Origin: Hevea brasiliensis
Lineage: Eukaryota > Streptophyta > Magnoliopsida > Malpighiales > Euphorbiaceae
Length of the DNA: 64,000 nucleotides
Assembly (NCBI RefSeq): GCF_030052815.1
Contig: NC_079498.1
Coordinates: forward strand, 67,628,992-67,692,991
Direction of reading: 5' to 3'
A program made the position numbers and the translations under genes. Of this stretch, positions 12,119 through 23,378 are shown piece by piece. Under the pieces are notes generated by a model. It saw only the letters and a list, made by a program, of their open reading frames with translations, had not been told where the DNA came from and made no database searches. Positions within the stretch are counted from its first letter, which is position 1. Each line of letters begins with the position of its first letter.

Positions 12119-13539
12119 TTCTTCAAGATTTTTGCTAAATTAATTTTATTCAAGTAAATTTTCTTTTATTTTAATAAATATATACAATTTAAAATTTACT
12201 AATCCTGTTATTCATATAAAATGAGTGGTACTAAATTATTACCTGATCCGATAAAATTATAAACTTGCACTATTTTAACATTCGATTCATTAACCAAATT
12301 ATTGTATACATTTTATTTTTTGATTTGGTTTCAACTAATATTTTCAATTATTTTTACTTGTAGTTAAATTTTCGATGTAATTCTATTTTTATGTATAAGA
12401 ATATAGTTATTTAACTAAAGCGGGAAAATAATCCGATGCAAAAAAGTAAATAAAAGGGAAATGAGAAAAAATGATGGCTAACCTCTTATAGTAAAAATTT
12501 GAAAGGTAGTTTTTAACTTTTTAAGGAAAAAATTATATTAATTATATAAAAAAGTGTAGATTATATATTTGGGTGACTTGATATAGAGAATGTAAGTTGA
12601 CTTTATATTAATTGACTATAGTATAATATTAATTTTTATTTGATTATTTTAATTTAATTTATAATTTGTCAGGTTTAACTTTTCTTTATATTTTTTTGTG
12701 CTTAGTAGAGTGAGAAAAGTAAAATAAGAATTAAAAATAATAAGATTTGTGAATTAAAACTAATAACTCTTAAAAGAAGCAATATAAATAATAAAGCAAA
12801 TTAAAAGAGAATTTAAGAGCAATTTGATAAATAGAGAATGCTTTATAAGAAGAAAAAGATTTGAAGTTTATCAAATGATAGAAAGTATAACTATTTACAG
12901 GCAGAGAGATGAAGAAAATTCAAATTAGATTTATTTAGGTCATTAAATTATTATTAATTAAAAAAAAGTCATTCTTTAATTGAAAGAATTTTAATATTGC
13001 TATTTAAAATATTAAATAATTTTTAAATATTATATTTAATCATAAAAGGTCTTAATTTTTAAAAATTAAAAAAAAAAATAATTTAAATCATAAATATTAA
13101 GGTAGTAATAATAATTACAAGAGAAATAAAAAATAATCAATATGAAAGAAAATTATTTATGGAGAGTGATACGTAGTTTTTTAAAGAAAGTGATACATGG
13201 CATTCTCTTATATACCTCTGTAACTGATGTCTCTTATAAGTTTTGACGGTGCATACCTGTATAGGAAAACAAAAAAAGATATAAATAAATCATTGATAGA
13301 AGCAGATTTATTTGGAAAAATTATTTGCATGTTTAATTGGAATATATAAGTTGGAAAGATATTGAAAAAGAAAGTAGACTCAAAAGAAATTGATCACTAG
13401 TGCTAGTCCACACTCCATTGTGAAGTCCCCCACATGCTTCTCACTCTCTCTTCACAATTTTTTTGTCGGTTGAAACAAGATGCAACTACAAATCGGCTAC
13501 ACTACACCATGCTGAGATAGGTAATGAAATCATGAATCA
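12116..13539. other. AT-rich intergenic, no gene seen
   Basis: Very AT-rich sequence with short homopolymer runs. I see no coding frame, RNA gene or clear repeat structure. It is not present downstream of TNL-2. Confidence 0.6.
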
Positions 13540-13800
13540 ACTAGGGACCAGATCTGCAGGAGGCTAAAAAATATGACTGGTTCCAAATGCCCAACTCCGC
13601 CATGTGAGCCAAGCAATTAGCAGCATAATTAGCCTCTCTAAAGATGAAATTCACTTTAACAACCCAGTCTTTGTCAATATAACTCTTAATAGCCTGAATC
13701 AGGGCTGTGCACTCTGTAACGTCCCAGAAGATGAGGTAACAAATTGAACCGCAGCTGCACTATCACATTGCACCACCACTTTATTCAACCCCAAAGCCCA
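13540..13800 (-). pseudogene. LINE fragment: C-terminal RNase H-like domain
   Basis: On the minus strand one frame reads WALGLNKVVVQCDSAAAVQF. After a frameshift near 13720 it continues as ALIQAIKSYIDKDWVVKVNF and then REANYAANCLAHMAELG. This is the plant-LINE type RNase H (RVT_3) pattern: an Asp in xCDS, then REANxxANxLA near the C-terminus. Only the last ~80 residues remain. The upstream edge is cut at about 13800 by an LTR fragment of the A family, producing a chimeric ORF. Confidence 0.75.
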
Positions 13801-14258
13801 TAGTTGGCCTCGTGCCTGATAGATGTATACTGGATAGACATATGGCTGCCTAACTAGTATACTCTCATGTATCCACCTTTGATAATTTGCTATAGATTTC
13901 TTGGGCACTGGTAATAATTAATTAAGACTGAATATATAATAAGTAAACCGAAAAGATCTCGATAATTTAAATTATTTCTAAAGTGAAATGAAAATATAAA
14001 ATACCAAGAAATTATGAAATTTGCCATATATAGAATTATTATTTAAGTTGTTTAATTATTGTTATTATAAATTATACACCACTAAGCATTATGTTTAGCC
14101 CGTTGGTTTTCCATCGTGTAGGTACTGGAAATCAGCAGCCGCTACACAGAGCTCCGACCAGATCTGCCACTGTCCAGAGTCACCTCACCAGTCTTTTGTA
14201 TTTTGGCAGGGCTCATGTATAGACTAGTATTTTGGTTCATTATGTCTAATCATGATGT
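13801..14258 (+). mobile_element. Internal fragment of A-family LTR
   Basis: Starts TTGGCCTCGTGCCTGATAG and matches the A LTR around 25617-25725, then continues into a segment missing from A but present (reversed) in the truncated LTR at 26690-29034, including the block around TAGACTAGTATTTTGG. It therefore belongs to the longer LTR variant. Neither LTR end is present, and both joins look like deletion or recombination points. Confidence 0.7.
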
Positions 14259-15404
14259 AATTACTAGTAACACAGATTCTCTTTTAATGTATTTACATAG
14301 ATGTTCCAAAATAATACTACCACTAATTATAATAAGGTTGAATTGGCACTGTCAAATTCAGACCTCCTACAATAAAACATTTCCCTTCAAATTTTTTGGG
14401 AAATTATGTGGAGAGTTGAGTTTACTTGATATTGCTGTTGGATTTGTTTTTAAGAATTTTTTTTTAAAAATATATTAATTAGAAAGTATTAAAAATTAAT
14501 TTAAAATTAAATTTAATAAGTTTTAGAAATAGGAGCATCAATAATAACACAATAATTTTTCTAATCTTTTTCTTTAAAAAAAATTTGAAATAATGATATT
14601 TTTTCTAAAAGTTTTTTTTCATCTTTAAATAATAATACCAAACAAACACTTACTCTAATAAAATTTTATGAAATTCAAATTTACGTCCTATGTGATCTTG
14701 TGATTTTCCAACTTAATTTTTACTCTATCTAGTTCTCAAATGCTTGGGACCATTTAGAAAAATGTATGAGGAATATATAGTAAGTCTTCAATGGATTAAG
14801 AAGAGACAAAATGAATTGATTGAAAAAAATTAATTGAATGTTTGGGGTCCATTTACAAAAATGTATGAATAATTGTCAAGTGCGTAATTGCCCCTCAGAA
14901 AAATGGACAAAGAAAAATAGAATAAAGTGCAGAAGTCATTAAAATTCTTGTCTTTGTTTTCACAGCTATGCTTATGTTGATAGAAGTTGGACTGCTATTT
15001 CGTATTTTCGTATACCCTCTTGAAAGTGATACTTTCAAATATTATATTCAACGGTAAATAAAATTGAAATCTTCTTTGAAGCTTGGATTCAGATAGCAAC
15101 TCATAGACTTTGATTTGTGAATATAACCCCCTGCCATGGCGTTCATGCATACGAATACAACTCATTCAAAGTCGCTTATAATTACAAAGTTAGGAATTAA
15201 CTCAATAACTTGATCCAAAAATAAAAAATTTGGATTTAAATTAATTAATTCAAATTTGATTAAAAAATTAAATGAATGAAATTTAATTCAAAATTTAAAA
15301 ATTCATATTTTTATTTGTAATGATCCATAACTTATAAAACGATTTGAATTTAATATGAAATCTTTTATTTATATAAATTTAATGCATAATCCAATCAATA
15401 TATA
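14259..15404. repeat. TNL-unit 3' spacer, copy 1
   Basis: Non-coding. Nearly identical to 37434-38556, and its right part (from about 14932) also to 32834-33310. It marks the 3' end of each TNL duplication unit. Phrases such as GTTGATAGAAGTTGGACTGC occur in all three copies. No gene is visible in it. Confidence 0.8.
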
Positions 15405-15635
15405 AAACTCTTAAACACAAAACAATCATCTTTGAGCAAATTATGGAGTGTAGAGAGAGAGCTAGCGAAGGTTTGGAATAAATTACCTAGAACACTTCTA
15501 GAAATTTGTTGAACCAAGATAACCAATTTCTTCTAGCAAGGTTGTCGTAAATCACCAACTATCTACTTGTCCAACCTCTAATAGATATCCACACAGCGTA
15601 AGTGAAGAAATCTCCAAGAACTTCTTAAAGAAAGG
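15405..15635. repeat. Second copy of repeat F, left piece
   Basis: Matches about 4147-4379 in TNL-1 intron 1 almost base for base. It is interrupted after AAAGG (15631-15635) by element A and resumes at 25875. The first F copy is therefore an empty site for the A insertion. Confidence 0.85.
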
Positions 15636-16079
15636 TGTAACGCCCTCACCGTAGGTAGTCCGTACATTTTACTGTTCCGATGACTAATGTATGTTCGGAC
15701 AGTCAGGATGTTTGGAACTACACTTAAACTATAGTGAAGAGGCATAAATTAATGAAATAAATATTAAAAAAATATAGGAAAAATTTTGAGAAATAAAATA
15801 AAATTTAGAGAATTTATTAATTGGTATAAAAAATAAAAATAATCTGATGAGCACCATGAAAGGTATTTTGGTCATTTCACCCCTAGAGGTGAATTTTGAC
15901 TTAAATGTCAAATTAAAATTTGGAAATAGAATAATTAACATAAATTAATTTTATGAATTTGAATTTGATAAATGAGAAGAGAAAGAAGAAGAAAAGAAAA
16001 GAAAAGGAAAGAAAAGGAAAGAAAAGAAAAGAAAGGAAATAGATTTATGAAATTTAAAAACAATAAAGTACACATAAAT

Positions 16080-16093
16080 GTATATATATAAAT
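16080..16093 (+). promoter_or_regulatory. TATA-like box of the A LTR
   Basis: TATATATATAAATA followed by ACCACAAGAGAC and a CT-rich stretch, preceded by the purine tract. The same arrangement is at about 23828-23841 in the 3' LTR. It is the best candidate for the element's U3/R start; the position of transcription start is inferred. Confidence 0.4.
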
Positions 16094-16905
16094 AACCACA
16101 AGAGACAAAACCCCACCAACCATTTTCTTCTTCCTCTTCTCTCTTTCTCCTTGCCGTCTCCCTTGGTCTCTCCCTCCCCACCATTGTTATCAAGCTTAAA
16201 GCTTGATTTCCCAAGCTTTCACTCACCAAAACCCATAGACCCCTTCACAAAAAAATTTAGCCCACACCATAAGGAAGCTTTAGATACCCATAAGAAGAAG
16301 AAAGATTAAAGTTTGAAGTGGGTCACAAGAGGTTAGTACACTAATCCCTCTTCTTCTCTTTATTAAACATGAAAAGCATGTTTAGCTAAGCATAAATACC
16401 ATTAAAACAAAAAGAAAATCTAGAGGAAAGAACCCTTTAATTTTTGGCAGCCATGGAACTTGAAGTTTATTGCTTTTAAGTGATGAAAAATGGTTCAATG
16501 AGAATGTGTAATTAGTTGAAATGTTTGGGTGTTTGATTGTGTAGTGTTTGTGTAAATTTGAAACTTTGAAAACTAGGGTTTGTGTAAATGTTGAGGACTT
16601 TGTGTAAAATGTTGAAATTGACCTATTGGGATGAGATTGTTGCTTATAGAAGTGTATTGCATGCAAATTGAAGTAAGGAAGTTGGAGGAGATTGAGTTTT
16701 GGAAGTGTTAATTTTCTGCAGGTTGTGTTTGTTGAGGGCAGTGTACATTTTAGGCCATAAATAAAATTGTGTGACCCCAATTGGTTTGCGGCCAATTGGA
16801 GGTGAAACTAAACCCAAAATAGCCCATTTTCCATGAAGAAATCATGCCCAAATTCAGTCCAAAACTTGAGCTAAATACTGCCCAAATTCGGATTTCCCTG
16901 CACCC

Positions 16906-17673
16906 AACCCAGAAAATGACCAAATGAACAGTACGTGTTCATTTGGTCATAACTCTCTCTATACTGGTCCAAATGACCTAAACTTTTACCCATGGAAAGT
17001 GTAGACATAGGGCTACACTTTTCATGAAGACTACATAACCCAGTTTTGCCTTTAACAAATTCAAATTATTAGCACAAGTTGGGTCACTGAAACTGCCAAC
17101 CCAGAAAATGACCAAATGAACAGTACGTGTTCATTTGGTCATAACTCTCTCTATACTGGTCCAAATGACCTAAACTTTTACCCATGGAAAGTTTAGACAA
17201 AGGGATACACTTTTCATGAAGACTACTTAGCCCAGTTTTGCCTTTAACAAATTCAAATTGTTAGCACAATTTGGGTCACTGAAACTGCCAACCCAGAAAA
17301 TGACCAAATGAACAGTACGTGTTCATTTGGTCATAACTCTCTCTATACTGGTCCAAATGACCTAAAATTTTACCCATGGAAAGTTTAGACATAGGGCTAC
17401 ACTTTTCATGAAGACTACTTAACCCAGTTTTGCCTTTAACAAATTCAAATTATTAGCACAATTTGAGTCACTGAAACTGCCAACCCAGAAAATGACCAAA
17501 TGAACAGTACGTGTTCATTTGGTCATAACTCTCTCTATACTGGTCCAAATGACCTAAAAGTTTACCCATGGAAAGTTTAGACATAGGGTTACACTTTTCA
17601 TGAGGACCACTTAACCCAGTTTTGCCTTTAACCAATTCAAATGGTTAGCAAAATTTGAGTCACTGAAACTGCC
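16906..17673 (+). repeat. Four 192-bp tandem units in A 5' LTR
   Basis: Unit starts (AACCCAGAAAATG) are at 16906, 17098, 17290 and 17482, with a diverged fifth start at 17674, so each unit is exactly 192 bases. Each contains the near-perfect palindrome ATGACCAAATGAACA-GTACG-TGTTCATTTGGTCAT in arm-spacer-arm form, then CATAACTCTCTCTATACTGG. Confidence 0.95.
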
Positions 17674-18494
17674 AACCCAGAAAATGTCCCAAAATATTAT
17701 TCCTTTGGTATTTTGTCCATAACTTGAGTTCTATAACCCCAAACTCAGTGATTCAAAAACTGAAATTCAAGTTTAAACATAGAGGAGCAATTGTTATGAA
17801 GGAATTGTGACTAAATAGGCATCCCAACCTAGTCAAATTCCTAGATAAAAATAACACATCAACATGAACCTAATGAAAGGTTCATGGGAAAAATGCTATA
17901 TAGGATAATTAAAATACTCATAAGGAAAATTTAATATTAAAAATGATATGAATATGTAAATTAGGACTAATGTCTTATTAATATGAAATTTATGGTACCA
18001 ATGAACAGTACTAGAAAATAGTAATAGTGAATAGTGCTAAATTAATTAAAAATATTTAATTGCCCATAGTATACCTAGACTTATTTATTTAGTTGGATAA
18101 ATTGGTATATTAATTAGGGACTACAGATAGCAGTACTGCCTACCGAGAAAATCATGAGGTAACAATATATGTCTGATATGATTGTTCTACAGGCTATATG
18201 CCTACTTTATTTCTGGCTTTACAAGCCTGACAGCAGGTCTCGTGCCCGACAGACGTATACTGGATAGACATATGGCTGTCTAACCAGTATAAACCCGTAC
18301 ATCCAGCTTTTATAATTTGTTATAGGTTTTCTTGGGCATTGATTAAAAAAAAAATTTCTACACATAGAATACATGTTTTAAATGACATCAAAAGTTTACA
18401 ATAGATATGATAAAACAAGATAGGGTGCTCCGGCACCGAATGTGGCACTTCTTGCTCGGCTATACGGTAGACGGGTAAGGGGTGTCACATTTAG

Positions 18495-18506
18495 TGGTAT
18501 CAGAGC
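18495..18506 (+). other. Primer binding site, tRNA-iMet type
   Basis: TGGTATCAGAGC, the common plant retrotransposon primer site complementary to the 3' end of initiator methionine tRNA, starts five bases after the 5' LTR. Confidence 0.92.
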
Positions 18507-18630
18507 AGAGGTTTAGGCGGTCATAGACCTAGATAGATAGAAAGAAATAGTTGCATCACATGCATGGGCTTTTAAATAGAGTTGAGGTGACACTAATGCA
18601 GATATGTTCTTTGTCTATTTTATAGGATCG

Positions 18631-21600
18631 ATGGCATCTGATCCTTCAAAGCACGGACCTCCGAGACCGATAGAGGAGGAAGTAGAGAGTCACGCACCTG
18701 CTCCTAGTCGGGGGAGAAGTGGTAGTAGAGCAGAATCATCTCGAGGTACTGTGAGTAGGGCACAGCAAGCCTTCTATGAACAGATGACACAGCTGTTCCG
18801 TCAGTTCGCCGGAGCCATTCCCCAGCCACAGCCACCTCCACCTCCACAGCCACAGCCACAGCCACCTCCACCTCCACAGCCACAGCCACAGCCACCACCA
18901 CCACCACCACCTGTACAGCCACCTCCACCCCCACAGCCGTAACCTATACACAGATCTCCACTAGAGAGACTGCGAAAGTATGGGGCAATTGACTTCAGAG
19001 GTAAGAGGGATGATGATCCATCTGCAACAGAGTATTGGCTGGAGAGGACAGAGAGGGTATTGCAGCAGTTACACTGCACCCCAGAGCAGCAATTGGAGTG
19101 TGCTCTATCACTGCTACAGGAGGATGCATATAGATGGTGGGTGACAGTATCTATAGTAGTACAGCCTGCACAGATCACCTGGGAGTTCTTTCTGGCTGAA
19201 TTCAGAAAGAAATACATCAGTCATGTGTACTTGGAGACCAGAAGAAGAGAATTCCTGGCACTGAGACAGAGGCAGCTGACAGTCTCTGAATATGAGCGAG
19301 AATTCATGAGACTTAGCGAATATGCATTGGAGTTGATGCAGACAGAGGTTGATAAATGCAAAAGATTTGAGGATGGACTGAATGACAACATCAGGTTAAT
19401 AGTGACATCTCACCACTTCACAGATTTCTCTCTGTTGATAGCATCAGCCCTTGATGTGGAGAGAGTCAGAAATGAAGAGCAGTCCAGAAAGGATAGGCAA
19501 CGCAAGAGGGGTTCTGGGTCTGGTCAGTCCGGCTCAGCAGACACGAGTAGTAAGAGACCCAAGGAGTCTTAGGGTCAGACTCAAGGTCGGGGCAAGAAAC
19601 AAAAGTCTCGGTTTGCTCCAAGGAGAGGAGGAGGATAATCTGGTGCATCAGTGGGTAGTTCACCAGGTGCAGCTACACGGGGATCAGCCCCACCACCTAC
19701 TTATGTACATTGTGGTAGACCCCATAGAGGAGAGTACAGATTGTTGACAGGTGGATGTTTCAGATGTGGGTCTACGGATCACTTCCTGAAGGATTGTCCA
19801 TAAAGGAACACTAGTGCTCCCACTGCTACACCTCAGATGGAGAGGTCTGCCCTAGCAGCATAGAGGGGTAGGAGACCTGTGAGGCCTGATACAGCTGGCA
19901 CGTCACAGAGGCCTACTGCAGAGACAGTCCAGAGGCAGGAGATTAGGGTAACACCTCGTGCTTATGCCATGAGAGCTCGAGATGAGCCAGAGCTAGCTGA
20001 TGTCATTAGAGGTACATTTTCTTTTTATGACCTGTTAGTATGTGCATTGATTGATCCGGGTTCCACACATTCATATGTGTGCATCACACCACCAGTTGAT
20101 AGAGGGGTACAAGTAGAGGAGCTAGAGGAGGACATACAAGTCACAAACCCTTTAGGCTATAGTGTCATGGTGAAAAAGGTCTACAAGGGTTGTCCTCTGA
20201 AAATACAAGGGTATGAGTTTTTAGTTGACTTGATTGAGCTACCATTCCATAAGTTCGATGTGATATTAGGTATAGACTGGTTATCACATCATCAGGCGAT
20301 GGTAGATTGTCGGCTAAAGAGGATGTCACTACAGACAGTAGATGGGGATGTGATTATAGTTGTGGGTGAAGGAACGGGTTGTCTTTCCACCATCATATCA
20401 GCCACAACAACTAGGAGATTGATAAGAAAGGGCTGTGAGGCTTTCTTAGCACATGTGATTGATACCAGGAAGACTATCCCAAGCATGCAGGAGATCCCCA
20501 CTGTATGTGATTTTCCAGATGTGTTTCCGGAAGAGTTGCCGGGTTTGCCACCCAATAGAGAAGTGGTGTTTGCTATAGAGGTTATGCCTGGTACTGCACC
20601 AATGTCCATTGCTCCATATAGGATGGCACCTACTGAACTGAGAGAGTTGAAAGTTCAGTTACAGGAGCTACTAGACAAGGGCTTCATACGCCCTAGTGTG
20701 CCACCCTGGGGAGCACCAGTGCTATTTGTGAAGAAGAAGGACGTTACCCTTCGGCTTTGTATAGACTACCGGCAGCTGAATAAGGTGACTGTGAAAAACA
20801 AATACCCTTTACCTAGGGTAGATGACCTATTTGATCAGTTGAGGGGAGTTGGAGTATTCTCCAAGATAGATCTCAGATCAGGCTATCACCAGTTGAGAGT
20901 AAAGGAGACAGATGTTCCTAAAACTGCTTTCAGGACCCGGTATGGACACTATGAGTTCCTAGTGATGCCATTTGGGCTAACAAATGCACCAGCAGCTTTC
21001 ATGGACCTAATGAACCGTATCTTTCATCCTTACTTGGATCGGTTTTTTGTGGTCTTTATAGATGATATCTTGGTGTATTCTAAGAACCGGGAAGAGCATG
21101 ATGAACACCTGAGATTAGTACTACAGACACTGCGAGAAAAGCAGTTGTATGCCAAGTTATCCAAGTGTGACTTCTGGTTGGATGAGATATCCTTTCTTGG
21201 ACACATTGTGTCAGCAGATGGAATCAGGGTAGATCCAAGGAAGATTGAAGCAATAGTTGAATGGAAGCCTCCCAAAATATAACGTAAGTCGAAGCTTTTT
21301 GGGGTTATTTGGATACTACAGAGATTTGTGAAGGATTTTCCTTATAGCATTCCATCGACTAAGTTCTTGCATAAGAATGCAAAGTTTGATGGAATGAAAA
21401 TGCCAAACCAGCTTTGAGAAGTCAAGGCTATGCTTACGTAAGCTCGGTGTTGACACGGAGTCAGAGAAAGACTATGTGATCTACAGTGATGCCTCTCACA
21501 ATGGGCTTGGGTGTGTTCTAATGCAGGAAGGGAAAGTAGTTGCCTATGCTTCTAGACAGCTAAGGCCACATGAAAAGAACTACCCAACTCATGATCTGGA

Positions 21601-23367
21601 ATTGGCGGCAATAATATTTGCATTGAAGATATGGAGGCATTACCTATATGGTGAGAAGTGTTACATCTACACTGATCACAAGAGTCTAAAGTACTTGCCA
21701 ACTTAGAAGGAACTCAATCTGAGACAGAGGAGATGGATTGAATTCCTTAAAGACTATGACTGTGTGATCGACTACCATCCTAGGAAAGCAAATATAATGT
21801 GCTGACGCCCTAAGCAGGAAGTCTATAATGGCTTTGAGAGGATTGAATGCTCGATTGTCTTTAGCATAGGATGGGGTACTTTTGGCTGAGTTGTGTGTAA
21901 AGCCAAGTTTGTTACAGCAAATACAAGAAGCACAATTAAGGGATGAAAAGTTGCTAACTGTTATGGGCAGAACTCAAGAGGGGAAGGAGACTGATTATGA
22001 GTTGAGAGGAGATGGGTGCCTGTACTATAAAGGCAGAATATGTATACCAAGAGATGAGGAACTGAAGAAGAATATCTTGAAAGAGGCTCATAGTAGCTTC
22101 CATGCTATGCACCCAGGAAGTACCAAGATGTACCAAGACCTGAAAACACATTATTGGTGGCCTGGAATGAAGAAAAAGATTGGTGATTTTGTGACTAGAT
22201 GTTTGACATGCTAGCAGGTTAAGGCTGAGCATCAGGTTCCATCAGGGTTGTTGCAACCTATATCCATACCAGAATGGAAATGGGACCGCATTACCATGGA
22301 TTTTGTGACTGGGCTACCATTGACACAGAGGAAGCATGATACTATATGGGTGATTGTGGATAGATTGACCAAGTCAGCTCATTTCCTACCAGTTAGAACC
22401 AGCTACTCATTAGAGAGATTAGTAGAAATTTACATAGATGAGATAGTCCGGCTACATGGAGTGCCAACATCGATCATATCTGACCGAGACCCGAGATTTA
22501 CTTCGAGGTTTTGGAAGAGGCTACAGGAGTCTTTAGGCACTCGACTGCACTTCAGTACGGCTTTTCATCCACAGACGGATGGACAGTCAGAACGGGTGAT
22601 TCAGGTATTGGAGGATATGTTGAGAAGCTGCATCATTGACTTTGAAAGAAGTTGGGAGAAGTATCTTCCTTTGGTAGAGTTTGCTTACAACAACAGCTAC
22701 CAAGCCAGTATAAAAATGGCTCCATATGAAGCGTTATATGGGAGGAGATGTAGAACTCCCTTATGCCGGGATGTAAATGGGTGAGGAGAAAATAGTGGGC
22801 CCAGATTTAGTGAGACAGACAGAGGAAAAAGTGAAACTCATCAGAGACAATTTGAAAGTCTCCTCGGATAGACAGAAGTCATATGCCGACCTGAGGAGAA
22901 AGGATATAGAGTATGAGGTTGGTGAGAAGGTGTTTCTTAAGGTATCACCTTGGAAGAAAGTGCTAAGATTTGGTAAAAAGGGTAAGTTGAGCCCTAGGTT
23001 TATTGGTCCATATGATGTCATTGAGCGTGTGGGTCCAGTAGCCTACAGGCTAGCTTTACCACCTGAGCTGGACAAGATCCACAGTGTATTCCATGTGTCG
23101 ATGCTTAGGAGATACAGATCAGATCCTTCACATATCATTTCAGCAGAGGAGATAATTGTGCAACCTGATTTGACATATGAAGAAGAACCAGTCAGAATCT
23201 TGGCACGGGAAGTGAAAGAATTCAGAAACAAGAGGATCCCACTAGTGAAAGTCTTATGGAGACACCACAACACGGAAGAAGCGACATGGGAGAGTGAGGA
23301 GACGATGAGGCAGCAGTTCCCTCAGCTCTTCACATTAGGTAAATTTCGAGGACGAAATTTCTATTAG
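18631..23367 (+). pseudogene. Element A gag-pol remnant
   Basis: Gag and pol lie in one frame from 18631 to 21282, broken by in-frame stops at 18940, 19570, 19636, 19801, 19861 and 21280. Gag has a Pro/Gln-rich tract (18818-18939) and a CX2CX4HX4C zinc knuckle (CFRCGSTDHFLKDC, about 19756-19797). Protease has DPGSTHS (20053). RT keeps [13 protein letters not shown] and [12 protein letters not shown]. After 21282 the frame shifts. RNase H (21476-21706) shows [10 protein letters not shown] and [10 protein letters not shown]. Integrase (21882-22784) shows CLTC, then a TAG, then SDRDPRFTS and [10 protein letters not shown] further shift near 22770 leads to a chromodomain-like tail, VLWRHHNTEEATWE (ends 23367). 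The RT core is well preserved but the polyprotein cannot be made. Confidence 0.92.
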
Positions 23368-23378
23368 AGGGGAAGAAT
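23364..23378 (+). other. Polypurine tract of element A
   Basis: TTAGAGGGGAAGAAT lies directly before the 3' LTR, shortly after the conserved GGACGAAATTT. The same two blocks, in the same order, precede the 3' LTR of element C on the other strand. Confidence 0.85.

Larger units (their letters stand above)
15636..18489 (+). repeat. 5' LTR of element A (2854 bp)
   Basis: Runs from TGTAACGCCC to GGTGTCACA. It contains a purine-only tract (about 15973-16039), a TATA-like TATATATATAAATA (about 16080-16093), a pyrimidine-rich stretch after it, and four exact-length 192-bp tandem units (16906-17673). It is 358 bases longer than the 3' LTR, explained mainly by two extra 192-bp units. Confidence 0.93.

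Noticed and set aside
15729..16795. Minus-strand ORFs repeated at 23472-24414
   Set aside because: They occur at the same place in both A LTRs. The frames follow LTR sequence (purine tract and T-rich complement) and do not resemble proteins.
18704..19217. Minus-strand ORFs rich in Gly, Val or Trp
   Set aside because: Shadows of the CCA/CAG repeat that encodes the Pro/Gln tract of element A gag.
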